DNA of 64,000 nucleotides from Syngnathus acus (taxonomy: Eukaryota > Chordata > Actinopteri > Syngnathiformes > Syngnathidae), in contig NC_051101.1 of the NCBI RefSeq assembly GCF_901709675.1, forward strand, positions 11,304,501 through 11,368,500, read 5' to 3'. The notes under the pieces were generated by a model. The model saw nothing but the letters and a program-made list of their open reading frames with translations, searched no databases and was not told the DNA's origin. Positions 1 through 22,920 of this stretch are shown here, in pieces (the first letter of the stretch is position 1; the number at the start of each line of letters is the position of its first letter). The translations under genes and the position numbers were made by a program.

Positions 1-1951
1 TTTCGCCCGAGGCTATCGGCGCAGTTTGAAGTCAGACGACATGTCTTTGTTTGTTGTCGCCTTAATTCCTTCATCGAGCCGCAAGCGCACGAAGGGATGT
101 GACACAACAGGTGCGAAACAATCCACCTGAGTCTCGACTTCCTGGTTCGAGCACGGTCACCTCTACACTCTACTTTGGTTTTAAATTTTAAAAAAATGAG
201 AGGGGCCACTAAAGTTAAACGTAAGGTATTCCAGGAAGCTGGACGCGCAGCCATTTGTTTGCACGTTTTTCTATAGAAAATAATGCAAACAGAAAAAGCC
301 ATCTTAACGTTACAGGTGATATTTTAAAGTATGCATTTTTTCAACTTAAACGGCTCTTTTTCAAAGACCTGTGCTAAGACGTGAATGCTAGCGTATCCTG
401 ATTTTTGCACGGCGCGTTTTTAGCAAGAACGCTATGGTGTAAATAATTGTGGGTGGGGAAGCCGATGTGCTTCTGCTACGTATGTCGCAAATGTAGCATG
501 ACAAGTGCATTGCATTTCAAGGGAGCCACTTTAATTGATCATGATTAAAATCCATTGTGACCACTCCCACAGCGGCGCAGCTCTTCCTCTGATGTGACTA
601 ATAAGTCTAACCTAGTTCCACACAGATATGCCGCACACCACCCTTCATGACAATAGAGCCCAAAGACTTCAAGACATTGACAACGAAAATAACAGTGGCC
701 CATTTTTGTTGTCTTTTCTATTCAATATTGTCGACTCAGCAGAAAGGACCGATAAATTCGTGCAGCCTTTTTGCTTACTCTTCCTTTGTCAGTGTTGTGG
801 TTATTATAATTTTCCCTCTTCACCGGTTTTATATTGGTAGATGAATCATCCATAAATGCTCAAGCAAAGGTGATCATTTCACATATGCAGATAATCTGAC
901 CGTACAAGTTTGAAGACAAATTTCTCAATTCAACGATTTCATTTTGTGTGTGTGTGTGTGTGTGTTTGTGTGAGTCATACTGGAGCTTTTCAAGGCACTA
1001 CAAGAACGTTGCCCTTTAGGACATTGTCTTATAAAAATGCTAATTAATGTACCTCTCCGCCCATTTCCGGCATGAGTAACTCTGCTGTCGGTCATGAGAC
1101 GTCACCACCTTTCAACTTTTTGTGCTTTTTAATCAACCTATGACTTTTAAACGACCTTTACGACCCCCCCAGTCCGCACGTGTGTAAGTGGATGGAAGTA
1201 TCTGTAAGTGCTTTACCCACAGTCCCGTATTTGACTGGACAAACACGACGGGGGCTATTACGGCACACGGTGCGCATGAGGGTGTCGACGCGAGAGTGGC
1301 CGTGTTGACAGTTCACGCTCGTCGGCGCGCGCACACGGGCACATGCGTGCAGGCGTATGACGTAAAGGATAAGGATAGACACTAAACACACAAATCAAGT
1401 GTGGCTGTGTCCAGATTCAATCAGAAGGAAGTCGTAGCGACTGGCGTCTGCTGCGTTTAGCTGCGCTTGCATGTGTGTTTGCGTGTGTGTGTCTGCGTGT
1501 CTGTGTGCGCAGGCATTCAGCACCACTATGGCGTTCCATCATTATTTAGCTCCATTTTACTAACCGACGCAAAGAAGTCAATGAAGTTGGCTGGTCTTAG
1601 CGCTTTCTTGGTTGCGCGGTTTTGCAAATAAGAAAAAAACTCAAAAAAGTAAAGATGATGAATCTCAAAAATGACAATACACAACAATTTCGTGTGTTCC
1701 AATCGAGCTGAGCATTTTGTTACTGTTAATCCTCGTGTGTGCATGTGTGTCTCACAAATCTTGGACTCACTCTGCTGCGCTGCATCGCTCCTTGTCAAAG
1801 TCCTGCTCCTCTGTTCAAAAAAAGTGATTAACTAGCGTGCCATCACATTCTCCTCCCCGACTAATGACACTCCTAACGTTGTATTACGTTGTTTTTAACG
1901 CCACGGTTTGCCGGGATGTCTCTTAACTGTCCATTTGCGCTTTCCCAACAG
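1..1951. other. Upstream region and 5' flank of nr4a3
   Basis: No coding exon is visible here. The stretch precedes the splice acceptor (CAG at 1949-1951) of the first nr4a3 coding exon, so it must be intron, possibly with non-coding 5' exons I cannot delimit. A GT microsatellite lies near 945-965. A CRE-like TGACGTAA sits at 1358-1365, which would suit an immediate-early gene induced through CREB, but a single 8-mer is weak evidence. Short open frames here look random. Confidence 0.6.
945..967. repeat. GT microsatellite
   Basis: A short run of GT dinucleotides upstream of nr4a3, ending in an imperfect unit. Confidence 0.85.
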
Positions 1952-1953
1952 AC

Positions 1954-12556
<10,603 letters not shown>

Positions 12557-12705
12557 TGGCGAAGGATGCAGTCAAGAAAAAAAAAACATGTCCAATTTGA
12601 GGACAATAACAGAGTCACTTTGCTGTGATGCCAACGGGATAACCACGAGAACTCCCTCCAATGGACCATCAATTAAATAGACACTTTTTACCAATGTAAA
12701 AAAAA

Positions 12706-12711
12706 AATAAA
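12706..12711 (+). terminator. candidate nr4a3 polyadenylation signal
   Basis: AATAAA, 150 bp after the nr4a3 stop. A second hexamer near 12874 could mark a longer 3' UTR. Confidence 0.4.
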
Positions 12712-15700
12712 AAATGCTTTGCCACTTCTGATTTTCACATGGAGGCTGAGATGGAAGATGGAGGATTTTTTTGCTCTCTGGAAAGAAAAAAGAAAAGGAA
12801 AGATGTTAGTTTCTATGTACAGTCTAGTGAAAGGAAACATAATTGAACACAAGTCCAAAACACTCGGTCCAAAATAAAAATGTCACTCAGTGACATCACA
12901 CATGTACAAAAAAAACACACACACACAACAGAATATTTCGAAAAACAGTCTTGATTGATTCCAAGTGCAATTTCTGACCGCTTTCTCATCACATAAGAAA
13001 GCGATTTTTAATTTCAAACTCTAAGTGATTTGAATGGAAAGACGTGTCCTATATTGTCAATAGAGCAACGAAAGTACGAGAGAGAAAAATCCGGCTTGAG
13101 AGGACAAACTGTGCACTAATGATTGATGACTGCTCACTCAGACTTGAAATGCTCATTTTTATTTCATTTGTGTGTTTATTTGACTCAAATGGAACTAATG
13201 GGAGACAAAAAATGAGCTTCTGAAGCACTTACGGCCCGGAAAAAAGGGCAAGAAGCACCGACACACACCCGACCTGGAGAAAAGAGGAGAGAAAAGGAGG
13301 GTGCTCGAAAGATAGAAGGAAGAAACATTCCGCAGTCTTTTTTTTTTATTATTTTGCTAGTGGCGGTGCGAGTGTCGGCATCTTAATGTGTGTGTGCGTG
13401 CGTGCGTGCGTGTGTCAGAGAAGCCAGCATCTTAAGCATGGTTTGTTTTGAAGCTGTCAAAAAAGCAGCTCGCCTCGTGTGTTTGTGTGTCTCACCGCAC
13501 CCCAGCCCACTCACACACTCACGGCAGCAGCGATCTTACCAGAAAAGAAAAAAAAAGCAAATTCTATAGATATATAAATATATAAATATACAAAAAACTA
13601 ATATTTTGAAGTGTTTTTAGCTTTTTTCAAATATTGTGGTACGACGTGCATTGTTTTCAAAGAAGAGAAAAAAAAGTTGCTGTTTTTTTTTCCAAATATT
13701 CTTTGGTTTGAGTTTTTTTTTTTTCTTTCTCTTTGGTTCACTGGATTTTCTGTTCAGCACTTTGAAATCATAAACTAGTTCTGATTATCCTGCCTCCTGT
13801 GTTCTTTGATTTTGCTATGCCGCGTAATCTCGTTGGGGTGAACGTTTACCCTCAACCCAGACTCATGGTCCTCCCGTGGTGGGCTCTCGCTGGAAGAGAC
13901 TAGAAGAGGATTAAGCGGAGTGGAACGGGGCAATGTGGGCGGGAGAATGGGAGGCGTTCGCATGAGGTCCGGATCAGCCTCTAGCCTCGTTAAACAGCAT
14001 TGATCGCCGCGGTGACATTTCCCAGTACATGTCGTCTATACTGTCAGTGCCATCACTCCCCCCCTCCCCCTCCGCACAGTCAGTTGATTGATTGCAACTG
14101 CGATTGGGAAATTGCGGACAATCCGCACGTTTGATGGACAGAAAGGCATCGTGGCTAATTACACATGCAGCAAGATGCAGTTGGGCTTATTTGGCCTCAC
14201 AGTTCTCGGTTCTGACTTTGACCCTTTTTTTTTTTTTTTAAAGCATTTCTCATTTCCGGCCTCTGATACTTAACCTCCCAAAAAACACCTGACGTTGTGT
14301 AAGTCCTCCTCAGCAGTAGATGGCACTATATAAATTTGACAATCATCGTCTGTATCAGAAAGAACGTTTTTGTCATTGTGGGAAATTAAATTGTACATAA
14401 CAAAAGTACTACAAGTAGATTTGCTATGGTAGTTGGTGAGAACTCTTAAGAAAACGACAAAAATCATTATGAACACACCACAAGTGCCGAAAAATGATCG
14501 TTGCGTCTATTCGATTCAAAATGAGGATCCCTGCCGTTGTGGAATCATCTAACACGATATGTATATTATATTTGCCCCCTCCCTAATAATAAAACAAATA
14601 AGTAGCAGGTATTTACGCACACACACACCCATACACACATTGATGTGTCAGTCTCCTTGACAATCGATTCCAGCTGACAGATAGCAAATACCCCCAGAGT
14701 CTTAATTAGAGCTCCCCGTGTGTGTATGTGCACACACATTCTAATTTCTAGCCGCGGCTTCATAATTTATCCTAATCCAATCAGAATTGGAAAATGGCCA
14801 AAGAGTGAATCAATCAAATCAAGGAACTTAACAGCAGAAAGCAGTTGAATCCAAATTTCTTTTGGATCCAGCATGTAATGAAATTTGCCTAAATTACAAC
14901 AAATAGGTTTTGGGGTAATTCTTTTTGGGTGAGTGTCACACACAAATGATTTGATAAAGTATCACACAAAATTAAGTGTTAAATTGGGATTTTCCATGTT
15001 ATATTGATTTGGCTGCCAAATGCGTTTTCTATAGCACTTGTCACAGGGCTGGCAAGAGACTATCCTGGCTGGCTTTGGGTGAGAGGCCCTTTACACACTG
15101 CATTATTTTTGGAATGTCGAAGAAAATGTAAGTACCATGTTGGAAATCCCAACTTCGGATTCAGGCCTGATTATGACTTGGTGACCAGTTCAGGATGCAA
15201 TCCCTGAACTCGTCATCCAGGCAAAATATGTTTTTTTGCACCAAAATAGAACAAAACGACCAATACGGCACAACTAAAATGAGTTTAATTTTTTTAAATA
15301 AGATAAAATGAATTACCACTATTAAAAGGCTCTTTTGGCGGTTGCAAAATCACGGGACCAAATTATTCTAGTAACAAACTGAATAATATGAATCTCTAAT
15401 AGGAACATTACAATGCCATTAAGATAATGACATTACGGGCTCATGCAATGAATTAATCAATTATCTTCATTGTCATTACAGTAAAAAAAAATGCATGAAA
15501 AACAGAACACATCCATTCTCCAATAATTCAAAAATGTGCAGTTCAATTTAATGGAAGTAGAAGAGGTGATCATATCTTCACAAAACTGGTTTCACTATAC
15601 CAGCTTTCTACGGAATTTAGAATTCAGTTTAAAAATTCTTCTCAATTCTCGTGGTGTCCTACCTTGGTATTACCTCTCTCTCTCTCCCGCTCTCTCTCTC

Positions 15701-17439
15701 AGTCGTTATCCAAGCCCTGAGCAAGTGTGATGTCATTTTCAGTCGACAGCAAGTGGCAAAATGGCCGCCCCTGAAATGATAAAAACAGGTTGATTTTGCA
15801 TCTTAATTCCTTTTCCACTAAAGCAATATCAATCAAAATGAGGTGTTTTGATTACTATTATTATTATATAGCAAATTATTGTAAAGGAAATTTTTCACTT
15901 CACTTCCCCTTTAAAGAAAAATATTGACCAATATAAATGAAGAGTGCAGCTGTAGACCCCTTTTAGGGGCGTTATGCCAGTTAATGGTGGAAATATTATT
16001 TTGTATTTCTCCCACTAAAGTTGTCCGCGATAGATGATGACTGTTTTCACTAAGCCGCCAGGATGTGATGATTACGCGCCCGCTTTAAGAAGCAGGAGGT
16101 ATTAAGTGATCCGCGTCACCCGCTGACTTCCTCCCCTGCTGATAAACTTCCTGGATTAAACCGAAATGGACGACACCTGAGTCCTGTGGCTGACTCACGC
16201 ACACAGCATCGCACACACATACACACACTCTCAGTGTTGATATAAAATAGAGTCTAGATTTTTGATGGTTTGCAATTTGACAATCAGGATTTTGTTCTAC
16301 TTCTAAGTCTGGCAGTCCCCTGGAAGTGGACAAAGACTTACACAAGCAGTTGTGTACATGTGCACAAACAACCTGAGTAGATTTTTATTTCTTTTTTTTT
16401 TTCTTTTTTAACAGCACATAGGGGAACTCCCTTGTGGTATGGGACTATGTGCATCAATGTTGCCCTGCAAGGAGGAAAGAATGTGTGGGGGGTTGGCCTA
16501 AATGTCAAAGGTAAAAGGTGCTGTAGAAAATGAAGTGGAAACACTCAGTTAACCCACATACATCACAAAGAAGGGGAAATCCCACATATCTCTTGGTATT
16601 TTACCATACAGACCATAATGTTTTTTTTTTTTTTTTGGTCATTATCATATATTTTGTTGTGTTTGGCGCAATGTAGTTACATAAACTCAGGTACTTGAGA
16701 TGTATGTTTTAAAAATACAGTTGAATAATTCCTTTACCAATAAAGAAAGAGAATAAGTTAATACCGTTTTAGTATTATGCTAATTTTGGCAATATAGTGA
16801 ATGTGTTCCAAATAAGTCAAAAGTTTTTCTTCGAGTCTATGCTAGTTGTGCTAGCTGGTATGCTAAGTGATGAAAACACAATAATTCAATGTTTTCCGAT
16901 AATATGAGTATATAGGTTGCATTGGTTTGAGAAACACGCTTCATTACGGCTGAAAACTATTTTATTTTTAAGAAAAATAGGAGCCTTTACCTTGGGTCAC
17001 CCACGGTGACGGTCAGAGCAATTTATCATTTGTGCTGTCACGTTCCCGCCAAATACTCATGTAAACTTTACGTCGTCAATAATATAAGATCACTCGACCA
17101 TCATGCGGAATCTTAAATAATGTTCTTTGTTGTTTGAGGTCGGAAACATTTCGTCGACGCACTTGGGTGAGACTTGTTTACAAATAACAGCTGTCAGAAA
17201 CCTACCAGCCAGCAATTGTTGTATATTTCGCCACACAATGGAAGGGGAAACATAATTATTGCACTTGAGAGCAATTCTTTTGGGTAAGCTTTGCCATATG
17301 TGGGTTGAATTTCGCTCCGTTTTTATGCGATGTTGTTGTGTCACAGTTAGCATCAAAACAATACGGAGCAACTAACTTTACGAGTCGATTGAATAGTGTG
17401 TCTCTGTCAACTCAAGCATTATCGTTTTTTTCATCGATT

Positions 17440-17620
17440 ATATATTGTAGAAATTTTACATATATAAAACTTTTACAATATATGTATATATATGCATTTT
17501 ACATATATAAAATTTGTATAATATATACACATACATTTTACATATATAAAATTTGTATAATATATAAATATAAATTTTACAAAGATATAAATTTTACAAA
17601 TATCTATCAAATTTGTATTA
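17440..17620. repeat. AT-rich minisatellite
   Basis: Tandem units of about 31 bp built on TTTACATATATAAAATTTG, decaying rightwards, about 100 bp upstream of the stx17 start codon. Confidence 0.8.
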
Positions 17621-17717
17621 GTACGTTTCTGATGTCTATCTGATGTCTTTGCAGTCACTCTTATGCCTCTCTAATATGTTCTAACCCGACAAGTGTGAAG
17701 TCACGTCGTCTGGTCCC

Positions 17718-20700
17718 ATGGCGGAGGGAGGAAGCAAGCTGACACTGAGGCGCCTGGAGGCTCCCATTCACAAGTTCATTAAAGTGGCTCTCCCCACTGA
17801 CCTCGAGCGGCTTCAAAAACACCACAACAACATAGTAAAGGTGATACTTCAGATAACGCAGCCTGGCATCCACATCACAACAAATGTCTGATTGGTTTTC
17901 CATCTTTTATGCAGTACCAGCAAAGCCAACAATGGGACCGCCTTCATCAGGAGCATATCAATGCCAGCCGAACAGTTCAGGTACACAATGTCATTTGTGA
18001 TCAATCATAAAGACATCTGTGGTTTGAATTTGCTCTATTTTCTGTTATTATTTTTCCCACCAGTGCATTTCAATGGACTTAAATTTGAGCTGGAATTCCC
18101 CTTTCATAAAAAGGTTGTGTGAATAAGAATTCTTCTGATTTGATCAGTGGTCGCTTATCCCTCTCATTATTTGTGTTATTTAGCAGCTGATTTTATCACG
18201 AGTCAATATATTTGCTATTTGTCAAATTATTTTCTTAGCGCTTCTTGTTCAGGCTATTTTTCTTTCTCAAATACACCCGCCCTCCTTAAAAAAAAAAGAC
18301 AAAATGCCCCGATTTAACCTTTTGAGGCGGAAGTCTTACGTGACATGTCGATGTCATGCACATTTTTTTTGTTATTTATTGATTGCCATGTGTTTTCTAA
18401 AGCCTTTCAGGGTCCCAAATTTTTGTTTTTTTTATTTCTTTTTAGATTGCCTATTCTGTTCAGGATCATGAATGCGTGCCATTAAGTTCCAGCACAGCTG
18501 ACACTGTGTACCAGCCTGGGTACATCCTGCACAGGTCGCCCATAAACCACACAGCCCTCCAGGCTTATTTTCCCCAAATTTTGTAAAACTCTCTAAATTT
18601 AGCATCTCTCCCCCCACGTTTAATTGCATCTGGTTCCTAGCTCAACATTCGTCACAAACAGAAATAAAATACAATGTCCAAACTTGAATGGATGTTTTGT
18701 GAGTGTGTTTCGGCACATGATGGCTTTGAAATTCCCAGAGGGGTGCTGTTGCCAAGAAGCCAGTCGGCACCCACCAATCCTCTCACCACTACACTCCCAA
18801 GCCCCGGGGATGCGCACAGAGTGCTTTCCTGTGTCTTGATGGTGTTAATCCTGACTCATGGGTTGCTGCACTGTGTTAAGTGTATAGGACGGACAGACAG
18901 CTGTCAAGCACAGGCGTCATCGAAAGCCAAAAGTCTGCCTAGTCGATCCAAAGGAGGCCCGAAAAAAAAAAAAGATTTTCACAACCAAGCATTCACACTC
19001 CCAAACGTGCCAAAGCTAATCATCTTGTCATCTTTGCAGCAACTACGAGCAAACATCAGAGAGATGGAGAAGCTATGCGGCCACGTCCGGCCAGAAGACG
19101 CCACCGCTGTGGAGAAGATGGTCAAGCCGATTAAGGACAGGGCGTCGGCCGCCACGCGAGACTTTCTGCGCATGCACGATGACCCCGCCCTTCTGTCCAC
19201 GCCGCCTTCGCCGCCGCCTGATTCTGCTCGAGCATCCGGTCGAGGGCCCGACACGGACGAGGAGTCCGTTTCTGGCTGGCAAATTCAAACCCAGCTACCG
19301 GAGATCCCTTCCGAGGAGAGTGCTGCTGAGTCTTGGGACAACCTTGAGGAGGTACTGAGTGGTCCCATCTCGTTTTGGTGCCCAACGTGATATAAGATAT
19401 TTTTATACGTGCGCTGCAATGCCTCAAATTTTTTTTTTCCCTCCTCCCCTTTCAGGATCTGAAGCAGCTGAGTGGTTTGGTGACAAGCTTTTCCGTGCTC
19501 GTCCATGTAAGTATGAACAACAATTGGCTTTCACATGGAGAGCTTTTTTTTTTTTTTTTTTTTCCATCCCGCTCTGTTTGCGTTGCTGATGGCGCTCCTT
19601 TGAGAGCGCAGATCAGTTTAAGGACTCCTGCAGGGGGACCCTCGGGGGCCTCTCAGGAGAGGGGCGGGAAAAGCTTGAACAGCAGCCGTGTCCGCGGGCG
19701 GGGAGGTGGCACACATGGGGATGCTTCGGAGCAGGTGGAGAACAGACGGTTCAGATTATCGCCCCATCCTCCGGGATGGAGGCAGGAGAGATTAACAGTG
19801 GCGGAGAGAGAGAGGAAAGATGTTGTGATGGTTCAAAACAAGCGAGAGGAGGAGCGGAAAGAGCATAGACATGTTGTTCCGGCATCTCGGGGGGTTAGGG
19901 GTTAGGGTGGCGCCACCAGGGGGAGGGGGTCATATTCTCATGCACAACCACTGTGCGTGTATCATGTGTGTACTGTTTGCGGTGTTTTCCGCTATTACTT
20001 TGAATCTTTATCATTTCCTAAAACGGACAATGTTGGTTCCTCACAGTCTGACAAGGAAATAACTTGGTTTGATCAAAGCCCCAGACATTTCAATTACATT
20101 AAAACAAAAATGACTATAGCAGCTTATTGGCTTTCAGTTCTTCTCATCATTCAATTATTATTGTTTTTGGGATGTCCAATTTGGTTCCAGCCTGCATCAT
20201 GTGCATGCTACAACTCATCACAGCAGTATTCCAAGTAATTGACTTCATACAGAAGTTCATCCGACCTTCAAATCGATTTTTTTTAAATTGGTAAAGTATG
20301 TTTACCTCACTTTGAAAAAAAAATCATTCCAACAAAATTTCAGGCTAAAAAATTTCTTATTTTTATTTTATTTATTTATTTTGTATTTGCACTTCTGATA
20401 TTGTCTGTATTTACCGCTTCCCAAGTCGAGCACCAGTGCAGTGAAACCAAAAAAAATTAAAATATTCAATCAGGATCTTTTGTGCTCGAATAGAAAGAAA
20501 AAAAAGAAAGCTTTTTACGCGGTATTGTGCAAGTGAAGTGCTATGAATGGAAAGTGGCGATGTGGGGAGGCGGAGGAGATGGAAAGTGCCCTCCTTGTTG
20601 TTTGGTCACTGTGTCCATGTGGCCCTCATAGGGAGAGAGACAGCTGCCACTCTGAATATTTCATGAGACACACACACACACACATCCCTCACAAATGTCA

Positions 20701-22920
20701 TCTTTAAGTATACCTCCAACCTGCACGATAACAATTAAAAGCACCAAAATAACAATTAATAATGTGTGTGCATATCTTTTGCCACCAGAACATGTGTGTG
20801 TGTGTGTGTACATATTTATACGTGTGTGTGTCCAACCCCTGTGTTTCAGTCCCAGCAGGAGAAGATTGACAGCATTGAGGACAACGTCAACACGGCCGGT
20901 GCCAACGTGGAGGAGGGGTCCAAGAGCTTGGGGAAGGTGTGTATGGCGTGTGTTAATGCGCAAACGCACACACGGCGTGTGTGTGTGTGCGTGTTGAGAT
21001 CGATGGCACTTTGCCTCGCAGCTATTCCAACAGCGTTTGTCCCTATTGATCCGCTTGAAAACGGAGGAAAGCCACAATTAAGGAAATTGAGAGAGGAGAG
21101 GGATGGGAGAGGTTGTCAGTGTGTGCAGAGCATGGAGAAGAGCTGGGGAAAAGCGCTTCATGTTTTTCATTGCCATTTGAGCGAGCACACTCGGAGAGCT
21201 GAGTGTACCTCGGTGGCCTTCGCACTTATGACACACTCGAAAATGCCCAACGCTTGGCCCCGTCATCGTGAATCACGTGGCGGAGCCACTCAACGCTTAA
21301 CGACACACACCCACACCGCCGCCGTTCAATTCATTTGTTAAGATTCATTTGGGTGTTAGTTTTTTTTTTGGGTGTCGGGATTATATTTAACTCTGAGGCA
21401 AAGTTTGCCCTAACCACTATGGTCTCTTCAGGCGTCCCAATTAAAATGAAACCCTGACTGTGGACGCTATGATACAAAAAAAAAGACTTCTCGGCCATGT
21501 AGCCAAATTGCGAGCGTACAAATACACCGGCAGAGCAATTAAATTCTCGACCGAGATGAAAATGCAATCAATTAATCTTCCGTTACCGCAATTTTCTGGC
21601 ATCTCTATGCGAGAGACTAACGCCTATTTGCATGGGGAGCCGTAAAGGTAACCGAGTCGTGATTGAACAACACAAGGTCGAGCTGGCACATTAGGCGAAA
21701 GGGGTTTGTGGAGATAACGCAAGATGAGAGCGACGTCAGATGTTTTAACGTGTTGAAACGGCTCGTTATCTGTCATCGGGTCAAAGGACGTTGCTCGCGC
21801 GCACGCACACATACTTGTGTGTGAGTGTATATATGTATATATGTATGTATATATATATATCACACTCAGCTCAGGTGGAATTAGAATTGGCTGCCACAGG
21901 GGTGTAGTCGAGGGAGGTTAACGTTTGAACTAGATTAATTTAATAGTGAGGGGTTAATCAACAGTGTGTGTGTGTGTGGGAGTGTGTGTTGTGTGTGCGC
22001 ACACGGGCTCATTAATTGCCATCAGCAAAAAAGCACCTTCCACTCTGATGATAGCGGGTGCAAAAGCAGCCAAGGAAGATAATGGAATCAGTTTGAAGCT
22101 GTAGTGGAAGAGTCGCTTTTACATTCATACACACACAAGCTGGTTTGTGTGTGTATTTTTACTTTCTTTTGGCTCACGCGTGAGCATACAAGCACGCATC
22201 CAAATTTGGGATGGGCGTGATTTGTAATCTTTGAGAATATTTATGCAATGCATACGAAAACTTTGTCAGCGACATGCTTTTTAAAGGAGAAAAATCAAAC
22301 TGCAATGCATGCACAGCTCCGAAGATAACGATGTAAATTGGTTCTGTCTAATGGAACAGCTATAGCCAAGGATTACAATTTACACAGTCCTATTTCATAT
22401 TTTGGACGATTTGAGATCAATGCTTATTTTTACCATTTTACTGACACATTCATATATATAAGATTTGTTAAAAAATAAGGAATAAATTAAAAAAAATAAG
22501 GAAAATCAATCCAAAATTAGAGAAGTTACATAAAAGCTAAATTAATTGATAAGGATTATTATTATAGCCATGACTAGTACCGTCCAACGCAAACTGCACC
22601 AAATTAAAAAAAAACTTTATTAATCCGCGTGTGATTGATTTTAACGCTGATGTCTGGGTGTGTGTGTGCTATGCTTGCAGGCAGTAGGCTACAAGTTGGC
22701 GATACTGCCTTTGGCCGGGGCGCTCCTGGGCGCCGCTGTCGCCGGCCCGCTGGGCCTGCTGATTGGACTCAAAGCGGCGAGCGCGGCCGTGGTGGGGGGC
22801 AGTGCTCTTGGCTTCGCGGGAGGCAGCCTGGTGAAGAAGCACCGTAAAAGCTTGCTGGCGCTGCAGATGAAGCAGCTGACGGCGCCGCCGGCCGACCCCG
22901 GGTCAGCCAAGGATGAGTGA
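17718..22920 (+). CDS. stx17: Syntaxin-17, autophagosomal SNARE
   Basis: Qa-SNARE inserted in ER, mitochondria-associated and autophagosome membranes. With SNAP29 and VAMP8 it drives autophagosome-lysosome fusion. Coding exons: 17718-17840, 17915-17980, 19040-19351, 19456-19506, 20850-20936, 22681-22920, giving 292 aa (human about 302). The N-terminal helical region holds LRRLEAPIHKFIK and INASRTVQQLRANIREMEKL. A proline-rich linker (TPPSPPPDSARAS) is more divergent. The SNARE helix runs from about residue 158 (AESWDNLEE) to 213, with the zero-layer glutamine in SQQEKID. The final exon encodes the glycine-rich two-helix membrane hairpin (LAGALLGAAVAGPLGLLIG, then ALGFAGGSLVKK), the hallmark of this syntaxin. 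The start is ATG in CCCATGG context. nr4a3 lies upstream on the same strand, as in mammals. Confidence 0.97.
17981..19039 (+). other. stx17 intron 2
   Basis: A 1.06-kb intron, AT-rich. It contains the reverse-oriented fish repeat fragment at about 18465-18560. The long open frame starting near 18674 merely reads from intron into the real exon at 19040. Confidence 0.8.
18465..18560 (-). repeat. Fragment of a common fish interspersed repeat
   Basis: The words CTGGGTACATCCTGCACAGG and TCGCCCATAAAC are the reverse complement of the block that reads ...ACCAGTTCAGGGTGTACCC... in many fish repeats, of which another copy is at 53985-54190. Confidence 0.45.
19507..20849 (+). other. stx17 intron within the SNARE domain, with CATGTG E-boxes
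   Basis: A 1.34-kb intron. CATGTG E-boxes lie at 19963-19968 (preceded by T, as in an M-box), 20198-20203 (TCATGTGCA) and near 20790. A GC-rich stretch at about 19600-19910 and AT-rich sequence after 20280 surround them. The intron of STX17 is a known melanocyte-enhancer location in horse; equivalence here is inference. Confidence 0.5.
20937..22680 (+). other. last stx17 intron with CNE-like block
   Basis: A 1.74-kb intron. The segment at about 21490-21790 is low in simple repeats, carries AATTAA/TTAAT words and a CGACGTCA word, and looks like conserved non-coding DNA. An alternating TATATG tract sits at about 21826-21860 and GTGTGT sequence at about 21964-21995. No exon is seen. Confidence 0.5.

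Larger units (their letters stand above)
12557..17717. other. nr4a3 3' UTR and nr4a3-stx17 intergenic region
   Basis: Follows the nr4a3 stop. AATAAA polyadenylation-type hexamers occur at 12706-12711 and again near 12874. AT-rich sequence with ATTTA-type words around 13150-13190 may be an AU-rich element in a long 3' UTR, as expected for an unstable immediate-early transcript. Beyond about 13.8 kb I see only AT-rich intergenic DNA, short microsatellites and an AT minisatellite at 17440-17620. No gene is seen. Confidence 0.6.

Noticed and set aside
18674-19390. 238-codon plus-strand frame as a separate gene
   Set aside because: Its right half is the true stx17 exon 19040-19351; the left half is intron read-through with no splice need.
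20766-21341. 191-codon frame across an stx17 exon
   Set aside because: It uses intron plus the 87-bp exon in another frame and has no family resemblance.
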